DNA of 64,000 nt from an uncultured Bacteroidales bacterium (GTDB lineage: Bacteria > Bacteroidota > Bacteroidia > Bacteroidales > Paludibacteraceae), in contig CADCCH010000007.1 of NCBI GenBank assembly GCA_902799875.1, positions 10,165 through 74,164 of the forward strand. Direction: 5' to 3'. Made by a program: the position numbers and the translations under genes. Positions 60,301 through 64,000 of the stretch are shown here, one piece after another (position 1 is the first letter of the stretch; each line of letters opens with the position of its first letter). The notes under the pieces are model-generated. The model was not told the origin of the DNA, searched no databases, and worked only from the letters and a program-made list of their open reading frames with translations.

Positions 60301-63148
60301 TTACGTCAATGACTTCATCGCTACCGGACAATGTCCAACCTGCAAAGTCATAACCGATCTTAGCCGGATCTGCAATACCTACCGGTGCTTCTCCGTCAAG
60401 TACATCTTCTGTATCCAGTTCGGTCTCACCGTCCATGTAGGTAATCGTGAAGTACGAACGCCATTGAGCAAAGAGGATGAGGTCCTCTGTTACTGCATCA
60501 CCTGCTGCATAAGCAACACCTTTTCCGTCAGCCTGGGTATTCCAGCCTGTAAAGATCGAAGAAGCCGGAGCCGTGAAGATAGTACCTGCGGCTACTTCTG
60601 TTGCTTCATCATCTATTATTTCAGCACCTGATCCACCGTTAGGCTTGTAGGTTACTGTGAATGTAGGCGGAAGTTCAACCAACTTCGGAGCCGACAAGCG
60701 GCAGTCACCACTACTTTGATGCGAAACAATCTCAATCATGTGGTTACCCTTTGTCAGCGCGATCTCCAAAGTCTCCACTTCCACATTCTCAACCGGAGTA
60801 CCACCGTCAATAATGTAATCCAATTTCTTGTTTCCACCAATGGTCATGATGAACTTACTTGCATTGCCAACGAAGAAGTACGAACGTACCCAACCGGCAA
60901 TAACACGCTGGTCATCTTCAGGATCTGAGCCCTTCGTCAAACGGCGGTTTACATACCACTTCTTTCCATCTCCGCCATCATATCCGGCAGCGTTACCGTA
61001 TATCAACAAACCGTTCTTCACCCAAGCCTCATTACCTGCGAACTCTCCGGCAGGATCAGCTTCAGCTACGGTCGCTGTGTTCGGGGTAACTTCTGCCAGC
61101 GTTACGATATAATCAACATAAGAATCATCTGCACCAGTTACACGAATTTTCCCTTCGCTCAATTCACCTGCGGTACCTGCACCTGCGGTAATCGTAGTAG
61201 CCGTCGGAGCAGTTGCACCTGCCATGTAGTAAGCCTTCACGGTGTGATTCGTGTTGTCAATGAAAGCATCGAAACCGTTGCTGAACAGCACGCGGCTCAA
61301 ACTCTTCGGAGCCTCTGCCTCATTGATGGTAATTTCATAGTCCTGTGTATGGGTGTTATCTTCAGCTGTTACAGTTATTACAAACTTGTGATTTTCACTA
61401 TCATATGCCACATTTACACTCTGAGCCTCCTCGGTCTTGGTGTAAGTTACCAAATTCGAAGCAGGATCAGCAGCTCCGTAAGCCTTTGTAATCGTATAAG
61501 CCAGTGTACCTGCATCAAACGCCGGGGATAAAGTGTAACCCGTTACTGCAAGTGCATCTAAAGTAACTACATCACTTGCAGCCGTTGCTTTGCTGACACT
61601 TACCGTATAAGTGTCACTATGAGTTCCATCTTCTGCAGTAATGGTAATAGTTTGTGTGTTTGCCGGATCACCTGCCGAAGGAACAGCAACCTTAAATCCA
61701 CTTGCAGGAGTCGCAGTTGCCAACGGATGAATGGAATATGCAACTGCAACTTCCGTCAAAGCAGAAGCCGCCGCTACCTCATAACTATACACCTTACCTA
61801 CCGGAGTGATCGCCTCGCTGTTAATGGTTACATTCGAGATTGAGCAGTCAGTACTTGCCTCGCACGAACGGTTAACGGAAAGAGAATATGCATACGGGTT
61901 CATGTTACCGCCTCCGTGTTCGTCTACGTCTGTAGAAACACGATACAAGTAAATTGCAGTTTTGCCCGTTGCCGCCGATGTTAACACGATGTCATTTGCG
62001 CCTTGAGTTACGCCACCTATCTTTTCTCCAATCTTAGTTGTACCTTTATCAGAATACAAAATCAAGTTAGCTGATACAGTTGTTACATACACAGTAACGA
62101 CATCCCCCGCACGCAAAGGCTTGGATAAACCCGTAATTCCGACATATTGGCCATTACCACCTAACTTATAACCTGTGTGAGCCTCATAAGTTGATGTTGA
62201 GGTTGAAGTACTAACATCTTTAGTTCCTGTAAGGATACCGGAGACATTACCATCTTTGTTTCCCGTTAGAACTATTTTAACCAACTCACCGCACAATTTT
62301 CCGACTGTAACAGTATGAGCCGTTGAAGCAATCCACTCATTTTCTGTATTGTAATCGTTACGCGCTTTTGCAACAATACTATATGTGCCGGGCGTAGCTG
62401 CCTCAAAATTAAATGTTGCCGAAGTTTTGCCGGACTGCTCAACACCGTCAACAAACCACTTATATCCAGTAGCCGTCTTATCAGGAGTTGCTGTTAACTC
62501 AACAGGAACCGTTGCATATCCAGTTGCAGCACCAGCCACAGTAACAGAAGAAACGGGGTCGGTACTTCCGCCACCTGTAGCAGTAAATTTCAGTGCTGCC
62601 ATATATACAGATTGACCTGTTGTCAAACTAATAGCGTAAGTGCCTGCATCTGCAAATACAAAATCAACGAAATACAATGTGTTTTTAGCAGCCGCATTAT
62701 ATGCCGTTGCTTCATGGTAATATGCAGCACTTTGGGAGAAGTCAGATGTCGCAAACGTAGATGATTTATTAGCTCCACCCGTTTGATAATAATAAAAACG
62801 CACAGTTTCACCTGCGACAACCGTAAAGCGAATATGCTGTTTAGATTTAGTTACCAGTTTACTTCCAATTTCAGATGTTCCTCCCATTTTCGAACCTCCA
62901 GAAACACTTTGACCATCACTAGCATCTGTAATAGTACCAGTATTAGTTCCTCCTGAAATTCCTGCAACTGAATGCGTGTTTGTAGCGATAGTTAGAGCTC
63001 CGGAAGATTGACTTCCAATAACTACAACCTCATCCGCCGCCCACATCTGTCCAATGGCGAATGTGAATAGAATGAATAATGCGCTTAGATAGCGCCAAAT
63101 AGTTCGTGTTCCTCGCGGAACAGCCTTACTTAGAAATTGTTTTTTCAT
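57365..63148 (-). CDS. Giant secreted protein with InlB-type repeats
   Basis: This protein of about 1,927 aa has a basic start and signal-like helix (WRYLSALFILFTFAIGQMWA). It contains beta-sandwich and Ig-like regions, and several InlB B-repeat units with the GW-aromatic pattern: FTGWNTQADGKG near 880, YDFAGWTLSG near 950, FTFQGWAETDGG near 1265, WDFGGWYKEAACT near 1465. The end (MIINGQLFILRGEKMYDATGR) is the NGQ tail module, almost the same as in the giant at 47369. It should be exported, perhaps by type IX secretion, and act in surface contact. The start could also be Met 1 at 63154. Confidence 0.8.
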   Translation of the reverse strand: MKKQFLSKAVPRGTRTIWRYLSALFILFTFAIGQMWAADEVVVIGSQSSGALTIATNTHSVAGISGGTNTGTITDASDGQSVSGGSKMGGTSEIGSKLVTKSKQHIRFTVVAGETVRFYYYQTGGANKSSTFATSDFSQSAAYYHEATAYNAAAKNTLYFVDFVFADAGTYAISLTTGQSVYMAALKFTATGGGSTDPVSSVTVAGAATGYATVPVELTATPDKTATGYKWFVDGVEQSGKTSATFNFEAATPGTYSIVAKARNDYNTENEWIASTAHTVTVGKLCGELVKIVLTGNKDGNVSGILTGTKDVSTSTSTSTYEAHTGYKLGGNGQYVGITGLSKPLRAGDVVTVYVTTVSANLILYSDKGTTKIGEKIGGVTQGANDIVLTSAATGKTAIYLYRVSTDVDEHGGGNMNPYAYSLSVNRSCEASTDCSISNVTINSEAITPVGKVYSYEVAAASALTEVAVAYSIHPLATATPASGFKVAVPSAGDPANTQTITITAEDGTHSDTYTVSVSKATAASDVVTLDALAVTGYTLSPAFDAGTLAYTITKAYGAADPASNLVTYTKTEEAQSVNVAYDSENHKFVITVTAEDNTHTQDYEITINEAEAPKSLSRVLFSNGFDAFIDNTNHTVKAYYMAGATAPTATTITAGAGTAGELSEGKIRVTGADDSYVDYIVTLAEVTPNTATVAEADPAGEFAGNEAWVKNGLLIYGNAAGYDGGDGKKWYVNRRLTKGSDPEDDQRVIAGWVRSYFFVGNASKFIMTIGGNKKLDYIIDGGTPVENVEVETLEIALTKGNHMIEIVSHQSSGDCRLSAPKLVELPPTFTVTYKPNGGSGAEIIDDEATEVAAGTIFTAPASSIFTGWNTQADGKGVAYAAGDAVTEDLILFAQWRSYFTITYMDGETELDTEDVLDGEAPVGIADPAKIGYDFAGWTLSGSDEVIDVTALSTSTTVYAKWTAFDGCAILVPALSGDAPTAKNQAIDLQSGSFGGAIKTAGAKDNKWSESFAYTANGFGLQKGGADSLRVELSNDMKVGTVIKVKFYAADASSRGLYLKNLSKTTKMEMTQTEVGAKEYTYTVEEGDGLAGTNAFLLSRNNTVYLQSVTVSNCGAAIVYHNLTSAVNIAGKGVVTLGASSVREGHSTTATYSDIDPLYEFVNWTVSGEGASLDDATANPVNVTMGTEDAVVTLNLKLIPVKFTVNYYDGSTLKGSEEVEVNEHPTASEIDTDKRHFTFQGWAETDGGSVVALNTITRTEATTVNLYAVYAPVACPTEGIVFSMEFDNTKAPESTVKVAKNGGSIDLANYATLVGGAAVINNTETSDKDAISTDGKFKLTATKEVMKIELECAIATGDVIRIPDNNQKYVLSTSNAKTGTYQAQTSSQHEFEATAAWNGVDDLYILYDGSSLNFTKVYVLRPYTVSFDLQGHGDAIDAQKLVAGKKVVAPTAPTADGWDFGGWYKEAACTNAWDFDNDVVDGTMSLFAKWTEHVTNDATLKSLKYGNTAIELEEGVYTYAVELAASVAAVPALSAETNAELATKLITNAEAFEAGQATSTVLVTAEDGATQLTYTVIFSKAAAVELQDVTGNMLWDFSKASDGTTATSGMCNEAVLVNVAGIVNNSDFESDNIMATANKFASGKLQASMIKFHTTVAGSVIVKCSNTGNNKPDRYLMVNGVETELHSTNQTDQTYAEYVPAGDVVLTVGGDGNMFNFTSVEFKLDNDLEPARTDDWLAPGEMGTICIPQGAVAVGADIYELVGSEPVYGKIVFETVKHMKPGKPYMFISKGNRIDLILTDETPATAPDNSGAMKGTFTEITLTADLLENVYYFAQHALWSCVDLTATGLLVPANRAYVKLDEVLPIQDPTPAPGRVRMSLGVNGAPAVTTGVENAQMDNAPVKMIINGQLFILRGEKMYDATGRLVK

Positions 63149-63229
63149 AAGCATTAAATTTTTAATTTGTTAGTAAAAAAATTGGTTATTATTATTTATT
63201 TTGCAAAGTCAACTTTTCAAAATCGCGTG

Positions 63230-63262
63230 CAAAGATACAATATTTATTTTATATACGCAAGC
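63230..63262 (-). promoter_or_regulatory. Promoter of the giant protein gene
   Basis: Minus-strand -7 TATCTTTG (plus 63230-63237) and -33 region CTTGCGTATATAAAA. The rest of 63263-63444 has a GTGTGAAAGTGT direct repeat (near 63328 and 63346) and the hairpin-like GCGAC..GTCGC sequence near 63374-63388, without a gene. Confidence 0.65.
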
Positions 63263-63444
63263 GCGCGTGCAAAAATTACCCTTTTCCGTCAATTTTTACA
63301 CAACAACGTGATCAACACACATTTTTGTGTGAAAGTGTGATTTGTGTGAAAGTGTAAAAATGCAAGAGAGACGACCCGCAGGTCGCCTCCCTCGCTAATA
63401 GATGCCCTTTTTACTTGCATCGTACGAGAAGGGGTCTTCTCGCC

Positions 63445-63645
63445 CTACAGCTTCTTTGAAGCATCGTAGGTCTCGATGGTCTTCGTCTGGATCACACAAG
63501 ACGTGTCGCCTTTTTGCCAGCATTCCGACTTAGTCGTAATGGTTCGCGTCACGTTGCAGGAACTCAACCCGAAAGCCGCGCCCAGCGCCGTCAACGCCGC
63601 AATCAGTACGGAGATGATGATCTTAATGATCTGTTGCTTCGTCAT
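63445..63645 (-). CDS. Smalltalk-like small lipoprotein
   Basis: This 66-aa protein begins MTKQQIIKIIISVLIAALTA, LGAAFGLSSC, the pattern of Bacteroidetes smalltalk proteins with a lipobox-like end (LSSC). A further 36 polar residues (NVTRTITTKSECWQKGDTS) follow, more than in the minimal family. Such genes commonly lie near phage- or plasmid-related DNA-binding genes. It follows the partial gene at the right edge by 15 bases. Function unknown. Confidence 0.65.
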   Translation of the reverse strand: MTKQQIIKIIISVLIAALTALGAAFGLSSCNVTRTITTKSECWQKGDTSCVIQTKTIETYDASKKL

Positions 63646-63660
63646 CGCTTACCTCCTTCC

Positions 63661-64000
63661 TCAGCTGCGCGGGTGCTCGGCGTCATACGCTTGCCCACAT
63701 ACCTTCCAGAGGTAGGCGTTGAAGGTTTTCTTACCTCCTGCCGTGTTCTTCTGGGCCTCAAAGGCTTGCTGGTCGGCACCGATCGTGGTGAGGTTAATCG
63801 CGCGATCTGCGACGGCTGCTTTTACCGTTGCGAAGCGGGTACGTGCCGCAATCTCCTTGGTGGACAAAGCAGTCGCACGAACGGTTTTCTTACGCAGGTA
63901 GATGCGGTTGCAATCCTGGCTCTCGGTCGGTGCCACGCGGTGCGTGCCGAGGAGCATTTTGGTACAAGAGTGTTGACCGCTCTTGCTCGGTTTACTGAGT
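63661..64000 (-). CDS. Unknown protein, cut by the window edge
   Basis: The frame is open to the right edge, giving at least 113 residues; the in-frame ATG at 63957 may not be the start, because the preceding codons (LSKPSKSGQHSCTK) are also open. The visible part is basic and Ala-rich (KEIAARTRFATVKAAVADRA, then GGKKTFNAYLWKVCGQAYD). Gene position before a smalltalk-like gene recalls the HU-like genes often found there, but I do not see an HU signature. No function assigned. Confidence 0.55.
   Translation of the reverse strand, partial: LSKPSKSGQHSCTKMLLGTHRVAPTESQDCNRIYLRKKTVRATALSTKEIAARTRFATVKAAVADRAINLTTIGADQQAFEAQKNTAGGKKTFNAYLWKVCGQAYDAEHPRS

Overview
The window reads as chromosomal DNA of a member of the Bacteroidota, order Bacteroidales, probably an uncultured gut or rumen type. 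The signs are Bacteroidetes promoters (-7 box TAnnTTTG, -33 box TTTG, here usually extended to TTTGCATATGTCA), few Shine-Dalgarno sites, a SusC/SusD pair, an rplY-pth-hslR-type cluster, a DUF4924 gene, UbiA next to Maf, and large secreted proteins with T9SS-like C-terminal tails. No name at genus level is justified.

Layout. 0-6 kb: end of a membrane-protein gene, a promoter-to-terminator stretch that looks like a structured RNA or orphan leader, a YoeB-type toxin-antitoxin (TA) pair, then an operon of two secreted proteins each followed by a very short peptide gene. 6-13 kb: an AAA_14/DUF4143 ATPase and a housekeeping run (tRNA-Gln, rplY, pth, S4-domain protein, DUF4924, nth, recA, FAD dehydrogenase). 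13-22.7 kb: a pectin-use locus (GH28, PL1 pectate lyase lipoprotein, SusD, SusC). 22.8-32.7 kb: topB, a Wzc/Wza export pair without glycosyltransferases, a sigma-54 activator, lptE, two OmpA-family envelope proteins and a CAU-anticodon tRNA. 32.8-45.6 kb: pta-ackA-GH13-ubiA, maf, a disrupted topoisomerase IV parC, dprA-upp-coiled-coil protein, a 3'-5' exonuclease and an alkaline phosphatase. 45.8-63.2 kb: an accessory island read almost entirely on the minus strand, with two giant secreted proteins (about 1,830 and 1,930 aa) and a head-to-tail series of small modules (two DUF4160/DUF2442 pairs, a damaged RelE pair, PIN, HEPN/MNT and YoeB TA pairs, DUF6169). The last 600 bases hold a smalltalk-like lipoprotein and a partial unknown gene.

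The most interesting material is in the accessory DNA. First, at least three, probably four, tiny genes encode 44-59 aa peptides with a shared N-terminal leader (Y/K-x-x-P-x-x-E, then often MQ) and divergent Gly/Ser/Thr/Pro-rich tails. They sit last in operons of secreted proteins or TA-like modules and resemble precursor peptides. Second, the small modules at 54-57 kb are joined by spacers built from identical parts (a 71-nt promoter block, 37-nt and 47-nt repeats, palindromes, a shared terminator family), like a cassette array without a visible integrase. Third, a TA cassette appears to have been inserted into the long structured leader (with a Tyr/Thr-rich upstream ORF and attenuator-like hairpin) of a giant surface protein, leaving a 41-bp direct repeat. 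Fourth, short tandem repeats of intergenic type appear inside several reading frames.
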